64,000 bases of DNA from Actinomycetes bacterium. Lineage in GTDB: Bacteria; Actinomycetota; Acidimicrobiia; Acidimicrobiales; Palsa-688. The notes below the pieces were generated by a model. It made no database searches, was not told the DNA's origin, and worked only from the letters and a program-made list of their open reading frames with translations. The stretch lies in NCBI GenBank assembly GCA_021787365.1, contig JAJYMB010000024.1, positions 29,626 to 93,625 of the forward strand. The letters run 5' to 3'. Positions 26,406-36,417 of this stretch are shown here, piece after piece; within the stretch, counting starts at the first letter, position 1; each line of letters begins with the position of its first letter. The translations under genes and the position numbers were made by a program.

Positions 26406-27623
26406 CTAGGGCCTATCGTCCATTTCTGGCCGTTCTCGACCCGTCCAGGGCTGCAGGGCTTCTCGTACCAGCGAGAACCTGACGCGTTCTTGTTCTAGGC
26501 GCACACCGTGGCCATAACGGTCTTCGACCAAGTCCTGGTAGAAGACGGCCTCGGAAGGGCTCAAGTGGGGGAGGGCCCGGCTCGTCGGGGCGGGTTCCTC
26601 GGCCCACTGGCGAGGGTGGGCGAGCAAGGTGGAGGTGTCCATGAGGATCGAGGCCACCTTGGGGTAGCGCTGGCGCAGGTTGTTTAATATGGCGAAGCCG
26701 TGGGTGTCGATGTCGCCCCAGTACACGAGCTCCTTGTCCTCGAGCCACTCGCCGGCATGGGTAGGTTCGAGCGCGTACCCCGACCCGAACATGACGATGC
26801 TGGCGGGGACTGCGGGGAAGGCGAGGTAGCTGACCTCGTTTTCGACGATGAACACGGTGGTGGCCACGATCCCCGCCTCCGGCAGCTCGTCAGCCCTCAA
26901 GCGGGCTTCCGTGACGGCGGACGGCCACTCTGGCTGGGGGCCGAGGAACCGCAGCCGTACGAAGTCAGGGCGCGCCCGGAACCCGAGGCGCTTGGCGACG
27001 TCTAACGCGGAAAGGTCGGCTCTTTCCGGTGCAAGCACGGCCAAGAGCCGTTCGAGCAGTTTGGAATTTCGTTCGACGAACTTGGTGTCCACGCCGTCCA
27101 CGTCAAGCTGGCGGAGGTAAAGCGACGCAGTGTCATGGGTGGTGGCCCAGTCGAGGGTGGCCAGCACCTGCTCCCATATCCCCCTGTTCGCGATCGCGAC
27201 CAGGGGGTGCTGCACGACCCAGTCCCCGAGCCCGGGGAGGGAACGGTTGGTGAGCGCCACCACCTCGTCGAGGGCGCGACGGTCCTCGGTCGTGCCTATG
27301 AGGTCGCACAGCTGCTCCGGCGTGTCCACCCAGGCCCGGGCCGGTAGCTGGTTCGCGCCGACGGCCCGGCTGGTGACCGTCCGGTACTCGGTCCGTAGGC
27401 GGGGCCGCCCCCCGGGCCCGCGGCTGTCGCGCTCCCACTTGGCCAGCCAGCGTCTCACGTCGTCGAGGTGGGCCAGGATGTCGGCCGCCTTGGGAGAACG
27501 AACGGGGAGCGAGATGGGCTCCCACGGGTCGCCGACGGCCAAAGTGGAGACGTACCGGCCCCGGTCCCACCGCTTGCGCAGTGTGCCGGCGATGTCGGCC
27601 ACCTGGGCCCAGTCATGGCCCAT
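26406..27623 (-). CDS. jetD: Wadjet defence protein JetD (DUF3322/DUF2220 nuclease)
   Basis: A 405-residue protein. The N-terminal DUF3322 arm (about 1-180) contains LPARAWVDTPEQLCDLIG. The C-terminal DUF2220 is a Toprim-like nuclease domain, with IVENEVSYLAFP as the first acidic motif and YWGDIDTHGFAILNNLRQR as the DxD motif. In Wadjet the JetD dimer cleaves closed-circular DNA that the JetABC motor has extruded, so plasmids are destroyed. Both acidic motifs are intact. ATG overlaps the jetC stop by one base (TGATG), the last gene of a four-gene operon. Confidence 0.95.
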   Translation of the reverse strand: MGHDWAQVADIAGTLRKRWDRGRYVSTLAVGDPWEPISLPVRSPKAADILAHLDDVRRWLAKWERDSRGPGGRPRLRTEYRTVTSRAVGANQLPARAWVDTPEQLCDLIGTTEDRRALDEVVALTNRSLPGLGDWVVQHPLVAIANRGIWEQVLATLDWATTHDTASLYLRQLDVDGVDTKFVERNSKLLERLLAVLAPERADLSALDVAKRLGFRARPDFVRLRFLGPQPEWPSAVTEARLRADELPEAGIVATTVFIVENEVSYLAFPAVPASIVMFGSGYALEPTHAGEWLEDKELVYWGDIDTHGFAILNNLRQRYPKVASILMDTSTLLAHPRQWAEEPAPTSRALPHLSPSEAVFYQDLVEDRYGHGVRLEQERVRFSLVREALQPWTGRERPEMDDRP

Positions 27624-30600
27624 CAGTGGATGCTTACGGCCGCCACTTGCGCGCCGGCGGGGCCATTTCCTTGGCGGCGCCGGCGGAACTCCTCAACAGT
27701 GAGCCCCATCAGGCGGGAGTAATTGCCGTTGACGTTGTCGACGACGCCTATGGAGGAAACGTGGGGCTCTATCACGTGGATCTTCTGGAGTGGCGTGACG
27801 ATGAGGAGCTGGAGCCCGAGCCGAGTGAACAGGTGGAGGGCGTAACGGGTGGACTGCTCGGAGCCGCGCCCGAAGGCCTCGTCGATCACGACGAAGCGGA
27901 ACGCCTTGGACCGCGCGGCGCCCCAGTCCAGCTTGAACTGGTAGGCCAAGGACGCGGCCAGGATGGTGTACGCGAGCTTTTCCTTTTGACCCCCGGACTT
28001 GCCCGCGGAGTCCGAGTAGCTCTCGTGCTCGGAGCCGTCGGACTTCCAGCGCTCCGAGGCCGAGAACACAAACCACTGCCGAACGTCGGTGACCCGCTTG
28101 GTCCAGGCCCGGTCCTGTTCGGCTGACCCCTCGCGGCCCCGGAACCTGTCGATGAGCGCCTTTACCTGGAGGAACTTTTCTTCCGAGTACTGCTCTCCCC
28201 CCGAGCCCACGACGTTGTCGGTGCAGGCTCTCAGGTCGGACCGGAACTCGCGCACGTCTACGTTGGGGGTCGGGTCGGCGACCAGGACTATGTAGCGTCC
28301 CTCGTTGTAGTCGATGGACTGGAGCGAGTTGTTGATCTTGTCCACCCGCTGCCTGATCATGGCCTCTTGCTTGTTGAGCTGGGCGGAGAAGCCGGCGATG
28401 TCCCGGATCGTGTTCTGGTTGAGGTAGTCCTTGAAGTCGCGCTCGAAGCGGGGGAGGTCGTCCTCCGCGAGGCGGCGGTGAAGCTCGCGGTACTCGGCGG
28501 CGGCTTCGATGCTGGTGTCTGTCTCGGCCGTCTCGGCCGGGTAACTGGCCCTGAACGAGCCCATTGCCTTCACGATGCGGAGCCCCAGCTCCCGGAGGCG
28601 CTGCTGAGCCCGCTCGGCTTTTTGGGTGAGGGCTTCCCGGGCGTCTCGTTGAGCGCCCTCCAAAGCGGCGCGACCGCTGGCGAATGCCGTACCTTGGTCG
28701 GCGAGCAACTTGAGGATGGCGGGGAAATGCGGCTCGGCGCGTGCCAACGCCTCGGCATCGGAGAGGACCGCCTCGAGGGTGGCCAACCGGGCCCGCCCCT
28801 GCGCCAGTTTTTCCCGTGTCCCCCCGAGCTCTTGCTGCAAGTCGCTCCGTCGCCGTTCCGCCAGCTCTACCTCCTCGGAGAGGCGGCGGTGCTCGGCGTT
28901 CAGCTGTTGGAGGACGTCGGAAGAGGTCTCGATTTGGTGCCGTTCTTCGCGCAGTGCGCCGGCCCGGTTGACGAGCTCCTGCCAGTCGAGGTCCTCCCAC
29001 GAACTGAACAGGTCGATCCCCGACAACGCCACGAGCCGCTTGTCCAGCCTCTCGAGCTTTGCCCTGGCCGCCCCTTCTGCCTTGTTGGCGTGCAGGATGC
29101 GGTCCTGGAGGCGAGCAGCCTCTGCGACGAGCGCTTCGACCTTGGCTGCGTTGGACCACCCGAGGACGTAGTGGCGGCGGTCGCCCACCTGGCGGCGGTC
29201 GTCCTTTTCGTGCCGGTCCCGCTCTTTTACCTGGCCTGCCCGGGTCACGGCCTTGGGGTAGCGCCGGAGCTCGCCCACGCTGTCGACGCACACGTGGTCG
29301 GCTCGGCGAGCGAGCTCGGCCCCAAGCCATGAGGCAAAGGCCGAGCCCGGCTTCACGTCAACGAGATCCATGAGCAGTGGCGCGCTCATGAACCTCTCGG
29401 GCTCCGGGGCCCTCGCGACGGTCGCTGGCACTCGGAAGTACACCACCCGCGTCCCCAAGTGCCGGCCGTCGACCCACGCTGCCACCTTTTCGTAGTGGCG
29501 GTCAGGGACGAGGAGCGAGAGGGCAAAGTTGTGCAGGACCCGCTCTGCCGCGCCCTCCCACTCGTGCGCCTCGGGGCTCACCTGGAGCAGTTCGCCGGCA
29601 AAAGGCAGGTGCTCCATGTCCAGCCCCAAGTCGGCGCACATGAGCTCGCGGAGCTTGACGCTTTCCCCGGGGAGGTTGCTCTGGCGGGAGCGCAAGCTGA
29701 GGAGCTCCTCGTTGAGCCGCTTGGCCTCCTCTTCCACCTGGCGAGCGCTGACGCGTAGCTCGGTGAGCTCGTTTTGGGCCTCGGCGCGCTCTTGGTCGAC
29801 TTCCGCGCTGGCCAGAGAGGCTCGGGCTCGGGTGGCCTCGAACTGCTCAGCCGCCTGCACCGGGGGGAGACCCGCCGCCTCCAATGCGCTCGCGAACTGG
29901 CGCGCCCTCTCCCGGCGTTTGGGCACCTCCTGCTCGCAGAGGCGGACCTGCTCGTCGATCGTTGCCAGGCGGTCGCCCCCGTTGCGGGCGATGTCGGTGC
30001 TCACCAGCTGGAGCTGCCCCCGCAGCGCGCCCAGGTGGGCCCCCAGGGCCTCGAGCCCCTCTCCAAACCGCCGCTCTGCGCCTTCGAGCTGCGCGAGCTC
30101 GTCTGTGACCATGGAGCGCTCGTGGTCGGCGAAAAAGTAGGGGAGCGCCTCGCGTTGGCGGGAGATCTCGAGGAGCGCCGATTCGTTGGCCTCGTAGCGG
30201 TCGAGGTCGGCCATTATGGGGCCGAGCTGCTCGAGCTGGGCACGCGCTTTTACGACCGCGTCGTGCGCCCGGGTGAGGTTGTCGAAGTGCTCTATGAGGG
30301 TAGTCACTTGTTCTTGGGCATCGAAGGGCTCGAGCATGTGGTTGCGCACGAAGTCGTTGAGGTTGTCGACCGCCTTCATGGACACGGTCTGGTGGAACAG
30401 GTCCATCGCCTGCTCGGACTCGATCCCGAGACGACGGCGGAAGTCCTTGCCGTACTCAGGGAACGCGTCGTACACGCGGGCTCCCCGCTCCTTCAGGTGG
30501 CGTTTCAAGCCGGCCAGCTCCGTGCCGAAACCGGAGAAGTCGCGTGAGATCGACAGGACGTCATCTGCCACCAGGAAAAACCGCTCAGGCTGGCCCGCGT

Positions 30601-31039
30601 TGAGGTCGCGCGCGTGAAAGACCTGGGCGAGGGTCACGGTGATGTCGAAGTCGGCGTTCTTGAAGACGCCGAGCACTACCGAGAAGTGGCGCGTGTCGCG
30701 CAGGGCCACGGGCCGCGTCGCGCCCGTGACCTCGTTGCGCTCCGCCTTGAAATAGCCGAGCACGTAGGACCGCAAGTCCCGTTCCTTGGTGGCGGCGCCG
30801 GCGGCCTTGTTGTAGGAGATCTTGTGCGCCGGCAACAGCAATGTCGTTATCGCGTCGACGAGCGTCGACTTACCCGAACCGATCTCGCCCGTGACGAGCG
30901 AGTTGCGCCCGCCGACCTCCAGGCTCCAAACCCGGGAGTCGAAGGTGCCCCAGTTGTAGACCTCGAGCCGGTGGAGCCGGCCGCCCGGGAGCCGACCGGC
31001 TAAGTCCTCCTCGAGGTCGACGAGGCTGAAAAGGGCCAT
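27623..31039 (-). CDS. jetC: Wadjet SMC-like ATPase JetC
   Basis: A 1138-residue SMC/MukB-type protein. Walker A is [14 protein letters not shown] (about 50-63). Long coiled coils occupy about 230-450 and 640-880 around a central hinge. The C-terminal head has [20 protein letters not shown] (signature) and [16 protein letters not shown] (Walker B). It is the DNA-loop-extruding motor of the Wadjet complex. Length and motif order are normal for the family. Its ATG overlaps the jetB TAA by one base (TAATG), and its stop overlaps the jetD ATG. Confidence 0.95.
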   Translation of the reverse strand: MALFSLVDLEEDLAGRLPGGRLHRLEVYNWGTFDSRVWSLEVGGRNSLVTGEIGSGKSTLVDAITTLLLPAHKISYNKAAGAATKERDLRSYVLGYFKAERNEVTGATRPVALRDTRHFSVVLGVFKNADFDITVTLAQVFHARDLNAGQPERFFLVADDVLSISRDFSGFGTELAGLKRHLKERGARVYDAFPEYGKDFRRRLGIESEQAMDLFHQTVSMKAVDNLNDFVRNHMLEPFDAQEQVTTLIEHFDNLTRAHDAVVKARAQLEQLGPIMADLDRYEANESALLEISRQREALPYFFADHERSMVTDELAQLEGAERRFGEGLEALGAHLGALRGQLQLVSTDIARNGGDRLATIDEQVRLCEQEVPKRRERARQFASALEAAGLPPVQAAEQFEATRARASLASAEVDQERAEAQNELTELRVSARQVEEEAKRLNEELLSLRSRQSNLPGESVKLRELMCADLGLDMEHLPFAGELLQVSPEAHEWEGAAERVLHNFALSLLVPDRHYEKVAAWVDGRHLGTRVVYFRVPATVARAPEPERFMSAPLLMDLVDVKPGSAFASWLGAELARRADHVCVDSVGELRRYPKAVTRAGQVKERDRHEKDDRRQVGDRRHYVLGWSNAAKVEALVAEAARLQDRILHANKAEGAARAKLERLDKRLVALSGIDLFSSWEDLDWQELVNRAGALREERHQIETSSDVLQQLNAEHRRLSEEVELAERRRSDLQQELGGTREKLAQGRARLATLEAVLSDAEALARAEPHFPAILKLLADQGTAFASGRAALEGAQRDAREALTQKAERAQQRLRELGLRIVKAMGSFRASYPAETAETDTSIEAAAEYRELHRRLAEDDLPRFERDFKDYLNQNTIRDIAGFSAQLNKQEAMIRQRVDKINNSLQSIDYNEGRYIVLVADPTPNVDVREFRSDLRACTDNVVGSGGEQYSEEKFLQVKALIDRFRGREGSAEQDRAWTKRVTDVRQWFVFSASERWKSDGSEHESYSDSAGKSGGQKEKLAYTILAASLAYQFKLDWGAARSKAFRFVVIDEAFGRGSEQSTRYALHLFTRLGLQLLIVTPLQKIHVIEPHVSSIGVVDNVNGNYSRLMGLTVEEFRRRRQGNGPAGAQVAAVSIH

Positions 31040-31698
31040 TACATTTCCTCCGTCGCGGACGCCGGACCATCCTCGTACACCGTCGTAGCCACCTCATTGC
31101 CGTCATCGTCTATTTCACCGAGGTACTCGGCCAGGCGCCGGTCGAAATCGGCGAGCCACTGGCCATCGACGTAGGCCTTCAGGATCCGCCTCACCTCGAA
31201 CGCGTCGGGGGTGGCGCGCAGGCGCTGGAGGAAACCGAGCTCGACGACCTTGTTGATGTGGGCGTCCACCTGATCGACGAGGCGCGCCTCATTGGCGGAC
31301 TCTGCGAGGAAAAGGCGAAGCATTTCGGCTATCTGCTCGCGTTTCAGCACGAGCCGGGTTTCTCCGCTGGTGGCATCGGACTCGGCCAGGCGCTTGCGGA
31401 GCAAGGCGAGAAGGACGCTGACCGGGAAGGAGAGGGGCCGGCGGGCGACCAGGCGAGGGAGGGCGTTTGGCCCGTCGTCGCGGGGCTGGCTGCGGAGGAA
31501 GGCGTAGCCTTCGGCCTCGTCCACCACGAGCTGGAGCCCGAGGACCCCTACATAGTCGATGACCTGCGCGCGCAGGCGCTCGAGGGCCTCCCAGGCGCGT
31601 CCGCTGGTGTCGCGGTAGAGGGGGCCGCGGCACAGGTTGACCACCACGAGCGATAGCTCCGCTACCTCGGTGGGGGCGGGCGCGGCGAGGTCGCTCAT
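31039..31698 (-). CDS. jetB: Wadjet kite-like subunit JetB (DUF4194)
   Basis: 219 residues from ATG 31698, which overlaps the jetA stop as ATGA. DUF4194 features are [16 protein letters not shown], then [20 protein letters not shown] and a winged-helix segment [12 protein letters not shown]. This is the MukE-like kite subunit that links the JetC heads to JetA. An upstream in-frame start would add about 27 residues reading over jetA and is unlikely. Confidence 0.93.
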   Translation of the reverse strand: MSDLAAPAPTEVAELSLVVVNLCRGPLYRDTSGRAWEALERLRAQVIDYVGVLGLQLVVDEAEGYAFLRSQPRDDGPNALPRLVARRPLSFPVSVLLALLRKRLAESDATSGETRLVLKREQIAEMLRLFLAESANEARLVDQVDAHINKVVELGFLQRLRATPDAFEVRRILKAYVDGQWLADFDRRLAEYLGEIDDDGNEVATTVYEDGPASATEEM

Positions 31699-33146
31699 CG
31701 TGGTTGCTCGCAACCTCGGTGGAACGTCACGGCCGGTAACTCCGCCACTCTCAGCACCTCTCCGCCCTCGGCCTCCCACTCGGCCCGTTCACGCCGGCTT
31801 TCGTCCATCACCACCTCCAGGCCAGGCCCCGAGAGGGACATGTAACCGACCAGCTCCGCCAACCCCTGCTGGAGCGGGCGTTGCTCCAGCACTTCGCGAA
31901 GGCCGAGGTCCTGGCGCTGGCGCAGCGAGGCGAGCACCTGGCTGAGCAGCTCCTCGCGGTCTACATAGGCCTGCTCGAGCAGGCCCTCGGCGGCGAAGTC
32001 CTCCTCGGCGTCGCTGACAGAGGAGCTGTCGATGGCGGAGGCGGCCGCGGGCCGGTGGAGCGGGCGCTCCATGGGGAGGACGAAGTCCACCCGGCTCGCT
32101 TCCAGTTCCATCGTTATGGAGGGCTCGCCCCCTGCCCGGGCCCGGAGCGCCCGTGCCTCGATCGAACGCAACAGCTCGAAGACGCGCCGGTTTTCAAGCC
32201 AAGCCTGGTCGTCGAGGAACCGGCGCAGCTGTTCGGAGAGGAGCCGGACGGTCGCCTGGGTCCGCTCGCAGGCGTCGACCCAGTCGAAGTGGACCCGCGC
32301 CAGCCTCTCGTCGTAGTAAGGGGCCAGGTGCTCCACGTTGGCGAGGCCCTGGAGGAGGTCCGTCAGCTCGGCCTGGCGTTGGTGGGAGAGGAGGAAATCG
32401 TAAAAGGCCTGGAAGCTGCGGCCCTGGTCCGACTCCGCTACGGTGGCCCGGCTGCCGACCGCCTCTTCCAGGAGCTCGCCCTTTGGGCCCTCCCAGCCCG
32501 CGATGCGCTCCCTCAGCTGGCGGTCGAGGCGGCGGAAGTTCTCCTCCACTTCTCGGAAGTCGGCCAGCAGCTCGCGGGCAGTCTTCACGAACTGCTGGTA
32601 GCGGTCGCGCTGGCTGACAGCGTCGAGGACGGTGACCTCGCCACGCTCGGCCCGACCGATCTCGTCGTCCAGCTCGGCCCGGCGCCGGCGCAGCTCAGCC
32701 AGGCGCAGCTGGGGGTCCTCCTCGGCCCCGAAGACCATCTGGCGCAGCAGCTCGAAGATGGTGTTGAGCCGAGACTCGGTGCCGACGAAGTCCCGGGGCC
32801 GGAGCTCCTTCACCCACAGCAGTGCCTTCTCCACGGCCGGGGCCAGGTCGTAGTGGGCCTCGTCGGAGCCTGCTGGGTAGTACTTGCGCAGCCAGGCGTG
32901 GTCGTCCGAGCACCACTCGTCCAGGTACTCGGCGGCAGAGCGGGGGAAGGTGCCCTCGCCCAGGCGCTGGTTGAGGGCGAACAGCTCGTCGTCGAGCAGG
33001 CCGGCGAGCGCCCGGGCGGGGATGCCCGAGGCGTTGGGCTCGATGAAGGCCCGGTCGAGGAAGCTCAGCACGAGCTCGGCGTGGCGCGCCGCGAGCAGCT
33101 TCCATGCCGGGTGAGACCGCAGGTACGCCAGCTCCTCGTACTGCAC
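31695..33146 (-). CDS. jetA: Wadjet kleisin subunit JetA (DUF3375)
   Basis: A 483-residue DUF3375 protein, MukF-like kleisin. It begins QYEELAYLRSHPAWKLLAAR, continues with coiled-coil helices (for example AELRRRRAELDDEIGRAERG) and ends in a C-terminal winged helix region. It starts at GTG 33146 with a weak ribosome-binding site and is the first gene of jetABCD, so the operon promoter must lie in 33147-33300. That DNA has no obvious regulator gene. Confidence 0.93.
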   Translation of the reverse strand: MQYEELAYLRSHPAWKLLAARHAELVLSFLDRAFIEPNASGIPARALAGLLDDELFALNQRLGEGTFPRSAAEYLDEWCSDDHAWLRKYYPAGSDEAHYDLAPAVEKALLWVKELRPRDFVGTESRLNTIFELLRQMVFGAEEDPQLRLAELRRRRAELDDEIGRAERGEVTVLDAVSQRDRYQQFVKTARELLADFREVEENFRRLDRQLRERIAGWEGPKGELLEEAVGSRATVAESDQGRSFQAFYDFLLSHQRQAELTDLLQGLANVEHLAPYYDERLARVHFDWVDACERTQATVRLLSEQLRRFLDDQAWLENRRVFELLRSIEARALRARAGGEPSITMELEASRVDFVLPMERPLHRPAAASAIDSSSVSDAEEDFAAEGLLEQAYVDREELLSQVLASLRQRQDLGLREVLEQRPLQQGLAELVGYMSLSGPGLEVVMDESRRERAEWEAEGGEVLRVAELPAVTFHRGCEQPR

Positions 33147-33302
33147 TTGAACAAGCCTATGAGAAGGGTGTGACCGTCACCGGGAACCGCCGGGTTAGGT
33201 GGCCCACGCCGCAGACGGGGTTTGGACCTTCGCACTCGGCTTGCCACGAGTTGGCTACGCTCCGTGTCGGACTTGTGTCATGCTGAGCTCGTGGAACGTA
33301 AC

Positions 33303-33448
33303 ATGCCGCGCTTGACCGTGACTTTGCCCCCAGAGCTCGTCGAAGAGGTACGGGCCCGGGCCAAGCGGGCGCTATCAGTTCCTGGGTGGCCGAGGCCGTA
33401 GCAGATCGGGGGAATACTGTAGCACTGTCTACAGTTGTAGGACTGTAG
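33303..33448 (+). pseudogene. Ribbon-helix-helix antitoxin gene, frameshifted
   Basis: ATG 33303 opens MPRLTVTLPPELVEEVRARA, then KRA, the beta strand and first helix of a VapB/CopG-type antitoxin. The expected second half (ISSWVAEAVADRGN, then TVALSTVVGL and stop) is present but in another frame; the shift lies at about 33372-33375. In the first frame translation stops at VPGWPRP. No toxin gene follows; the next gene is marR. It is either a decayed toxin-antitoxin remnant or a sequencing error in a small gene. Confidence 0.7.
33416..33447. promoter_or_regulatory. Candidate MarR operator (ACTGT/ACAGT repeats)
   Basis: Four half-sites occur in 31 bases: ACTGT at 33416 and 33424, ACAGT at 33431, ACTGT at 33442. 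The inner pair forms ACTGT-CT-ACAGT. They lie 37-68 bases before the marR ATG (33484), where an autoregulatory operator is expected. Confidence 0.45.
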
Positions 33449-33483
33449 TTATGGCTACGACGAGCAGGGACTAGGCGAGGACG

Positions 33484-34020
33484 ATGAGTACCATGACGCC
33501 GGCCGAGGCCAGTCATCGCCGGCGGCAGCCGGTAGCGCCCCTCGAGTCGGCGCTCGGCTTTCGCATGGGGCGAGCACACAGGTCGCTTCGCGAGGCTTGG
33601 GGGGAAAGGATCGCCGACTTGGGCCTGAGCCCTCCCCAGGCAGCGATGCTGAGGGCGATCTGCGAGCAGCCCGGGTCGGGGCTCCGGGAGCTGGCGCGGC
33701 GGGTACGGACCGACCCCATGAACGCCAAGCGCCTCGCCGACCACCTCGAGCAGGTGGGCCTGGTGCGTTCGATGAACGACACCTCGCACCGCCAGCGGCG
33801 CGACCTGGCCCCGACCGAAGCTGGCCTCGCGCTCGCCAAGCAGGTGGCCGAGCGAGCCGCGGTGTGGGACCGCCGCCTTTCGAGGTTGCTCGGAGCGGCA
33901 CAACTCGAGCAGCTGCAGAGGCTGCTCCAGCGCCTGGAGGACGTGCTTGCCGCCGAGCTCCACGGGGTTGCTCGCCCTCGAGGCGAGCCCGCAACAACGA
34001 GCAAGGAGCAGGACTTATGA
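33484..34020 (+). CDS. MarR-family transcriptional regulator
   Basis: A 178-residue protein. The winged-helix core spans about 30-140: GLSPPQAAMLRAICEQPGSG, LRELARRVRTDPMNAKRLAD and HLEQVGLVRSMNDTSHRQRR (the wing, with DLAPTEAGLAL). It is the first gene of a three-gene operon with a methyltransferase and an MFS exporter, each overlapping by ATGA. The usual job of such a regulator is to repress its operon until a toxic small molecule binds. Confidence 0.93.
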   Translation: MSTMTPAEASHRRRQPVAPLESALGFRMGRAHRSLREAWGERIADLGLSPPQAAMLRAICEQPGSGLRELARRVRTDPMNAKRLADHLEQVGLVRSMNDTSHRQRRDLAPTEAGLALAKQVAERAAVWDRRLSRLLGAAQLEQLQRLLQRLEDVLAAELHGVARPRGEPATTSKEQDL

Positions 34021-34637
34021 CCTACGCGCACGGACCAGTACACAGCTGGGACCTCCGCTACGCCGGTACCGACCGTCTCTTCCCGGCGGAGCCCGACGAG
34101 GCTCTCGTCGAGTTCGCCGCCGGGCTGCAAGCGGGCCGGGCGCTGGACCTCGGGGCTGGCGAGGGTCGAAACAGCCTGTGGCTCGCCCGCAGGGGCTGGA
34201 AGGTGACCGCTGTGGACCTTTCCCAGGTGGCGCTGGAGCGGCTGGACGCCGCAGCAGCAAAGGAACACCTGGTCGTAAGGACGGTCGTCGCCGACATGGA
34301 GGAGTACTTGGCACGTGGCGAGCATTTCGACCTGGTCGTGATCGCAAACATCCACCCTGTGCCCACTAAACGCGCCGAGATCCTGGAAGGGGCCGCCTCG
34401 GCAGTGGGCCCCGGGGGGCACCTTTTCCTTGTCGGCCACCACCTCGACTCGCTCGGACGGGCGGGACCGCCGGGCCCCGAGCGCCTCTATGTCGAAGACA
34501 ACCTGAAAGACGCCTTTCCCGGCCTCCAAGTGCTCCGCCTCGAGCGCCGTCAACGTCGCGTGGGCGACGGTGCGGTGCCGCTGTTGGACGTAGTCGCCTG
34601 GGCTGTGCGGTCCCTACGAGAAGAGGGCTCGCAATGA
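34017..34637 (+). CDS. TehB-like SAM-dependent methyltransferase
   Basis: 206 residues from ATG 34017, overlapping the marR stop as ATGA, with AAGGAG upstream. Motif I is ALDLGAGEGRNSLWLARRGW, then KVTAVDLSQVALERLD and FDLVVIANIHPVP. The SAM site is complete. Tellurite/thiol methylation (TehB) is the nearest well-known activity, but the substrate is unknown. Together with the downstream exporter it suggests modification and export of a toxic compound. Confidence 0.85.
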   Translation: MTYAHGPVHSWDLRYAGTDRLFPAEPDEALVEFAAGLQAGRALDLGAGEGRNSLWLARRGWKVTAVDLSQVALERLDAAAAKEHLVVRTVVADMEEYLARGEHFDLVVIANIHPVPTKRAEILEGAASAVGPGGHLFLVGHHLDSLGRAGPPGPERLYVEDNLKDAFPGLQVLRLERRQRRVGDGAVPLLDVVAWAVRSLREEGSQ

Positions 34638-36010
34638 CAGCGACCGAGCTCACTGCCGTCCCGGGCCCGATCACCTCACGCCCCCGCCCCGGGCCCGCTC
34701 GCCTCCTCGGTGTCAGTTCCCTCGCTCACTTTTTGAACGACGGCGTGGTGTTCTTCGTCCCCGTGGTCGGCGACCTGCTATCCCAGGACCATCACCTCTC
34801 GACGGTCATGGTGACGGCGATGCTCACGGTCTTCTACGTCACCTCGGCTGGCTTCGGGGTCGCGGTCGGGTTGGCGGCCGACGCGATCGGGCGGCGCGGG
34901 CCCATGATCGCCGTGGGGATCGCCACCCTCGGGGCAAGCCTCTTCGGCTTCTACGCCTCCTTGTCGTTGACGGGCGTCCCGAGCGACACCTTGGTGCTGG
35001 TGGCCGCGGCCGTAGCGGGCGTCGGCAGCTCCTTCTACCATCCCCTCGGCGGGTCCGTGCTCCAGCTCGGGTTCCCCGAAAGCTCTCGGGGCAGGGCGCT
35101 CGGCATCAACGGGGCCGCCGGCAGCCTCGGCCGCGCCCTTTACCCAGCGCTGTTCTTCGTGATCGCCGCCATCGGGATCTCGAGGCCCGCCACGACCGTC
35201 GTCTTCGGTGCTCTCTCCCTCCTCGCCGCCCTGGCCGTCGCCGTCGGTCTCCCGGCGGAGCCGATCGGGCCGGCCGGCCCTCGTCCCACGGCGCGCACCG
35301 CGGTCTTAGCGCCGGCACCGGGCCAGCCCGGTGGCACGGCCGAGCGCACGTCGGCGCCCGGCGCCGAAGCCCGGGTCGGGACAAGCTCTCCTTCCCCGGC
35401 CGCCCCGCTCCGTTCGCTGCTCAGCCGGAGCGTCGTCGCGCTGATGGCCATTTCGTTCTTCCGGTCCCTCGCCTTCATCGGCATCGTGTCTTGGATCCCC
35501 ATCTACCTCACCACCGAGCGCCACGCCGGGCTCTCGACCGGCCTCGGGTGGACCGTGACGGTGATGTACGCCGGCGGCATCGTTGGCCAGCCGCTCTTCG
35601 GCCTGCTGGCCGACCGCTTCGACAAACGTTTCGTGCTCGCCCTCGACAGCCTGGGCTCCGCTTTGGGCATTTTCTTGTTCTTGTCCACGGCCGGCCACGG
35701 GGCGGCCGCGCTCGTGGCGCTCGCCGTGTTCGGGCTGTTCACCTTCAGCGGGTTCCCCCTGTTGATGTCGTTGGTGGCCGACTACGTGCCCAGGGCGTCG
35801 TCAACGACCGGGAACGCCCTGGTTTGGGGGGTCGGCTCGACCGGAGGCCAGGCGCTCGGCCCGCTTGCCGTGAGCCTGCTCATGGGCGGTTCCCACGCCC
35901 ACCTGGGTCTGGCCTTCGCCGTCCTGGGCGCCGTTGCTGCCGCCACGGTGGTCGGTACGCCACTCCTCCAGCGCACGGAGCGGCCCGCCCGGATGGCCCT
36001 GTTCGGATGA
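34634..36010 (+). CDS. MFS exporter, fosmidomycin-resistance (Fsr)-like
   Basis: A 458-residue, 12-helix transporter. It opens SSLAHFLNDGVVFFVPVVGD as Fsr proteins do and has the A-like loop GLAADAIGRRGPMI between helices 2 and 3. The central loop is long and Pro/Ala-rich (about 200-255), followed by the second six helices, including FGLLADRFDKRFVLALDSLG. It overlaps the methyltransferase by ATGA. In the family it exports drugs such as fosmidomycin; the actual substrate is not known. Confidence 0.9.
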   Translation: MTATELTAVPGPITSRPRPGPARLLGVSSLAHFLNDGVVFFVPVVGDLLSQDHHLSTVMVTAMLTVFYVTSAGFGVAVGLAADAIGRRGPMIAVGIATLGASLFGFYASLSLTGVPSDTLVLVAAAVAGVGSSFYHPLGGSVLQLGFPESSRGRALGINGAAGSLGRALYPALFFVIAAIGISRPATTVVFGALSLLAALAVAVGLPAEPIGPAGPRPTARTAVLAPAPGQPGGTAERTSAPGAEARVGTSSPSPAAPLRSLLSRSVVALMAISFFRSLAFIGIVSWIPIYLTTERHAGLSTGLGWTVTVMYAGGIVGQPLFGLLADRFDKRFVLALDSLGSALGIFLFLSTAGHGAAALVALAVFGLFTFSGFPLLMSLVADYVPRASSTTGNALVWGVGSTGGQALGPLAVSLLMGGSHAHLGLAFAVLGAVAAATVVGTPLLQRTERPARMALFG

Positions 36011-36340
36011 CCGGCCGGCGTCGGTCCCGTTCCCGGCTGATCAGAGCCTTGGTCGCGCTGGCTGACCCGAACTCTTCCACTCGGAGCCGGGGATGATGCG
36101 GGGCCACGGCCTTGGTGGCGGCCAGGGGGCCATCCACGTTGGTCTGCGAACTCCACGTGCCGGCCGAAGCGGCCAAGTTACGTCGGGACGCCGCAGTCGC
36201 ATCCTGAAGCCGGGTTGGGGGAGCGGGAAAGAGGAATGGTCCTTCCGGGCAGGGGAACTGGTCCGACACGTCTGTGGTGACGCTCTGAAGGAGCCCTCGG
36301 GTTTCGGTCATGTGACGGGCTGCGGCCCAGGGCTCGAGTC
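36011..36340. other. Intergenic region, no gene
   Basis: 330 bases between the converging MFS gene and propeller-protein gene. Nothing coding is supported; the only structure is the terminator described next. Confidence 0.4.
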
Positions 36341-36375
36341 AAAAGAGCCGGAGGAGCGCGGTACGCTCCTCCGGC
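36341..36375 (-). terminator. Rho-independent terminator of propeller gene
   Basis: A perfect 12-bp stem (GCCGGAGGAGCG / CGCTCCTCCGGC) with a 5-base loop. On the minus strand it is followed by CTCTTTTG, a short T run. It lies 42 bases after the propeller gene's stop. Confidence 0.85.
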
Positions 36376-36417
36376 CGAGGTGGGGGAGCCCGGGTTGCCC
36401 AGGCGCCAGTCGCCGCC

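Noticed and set aside
28367..29332. Plus-strand frame opposite jetC
   Set aside because: Low-complexity Leu/Gly/Val-rich shadow of the SMC coiled coils; no domain.
31881..33173. 430-codon plus-strand frame opposite jetA
   Set aside because: Antisense of a well-supported DUF3375 gene; the composition is that of a reversed high-GC frame.
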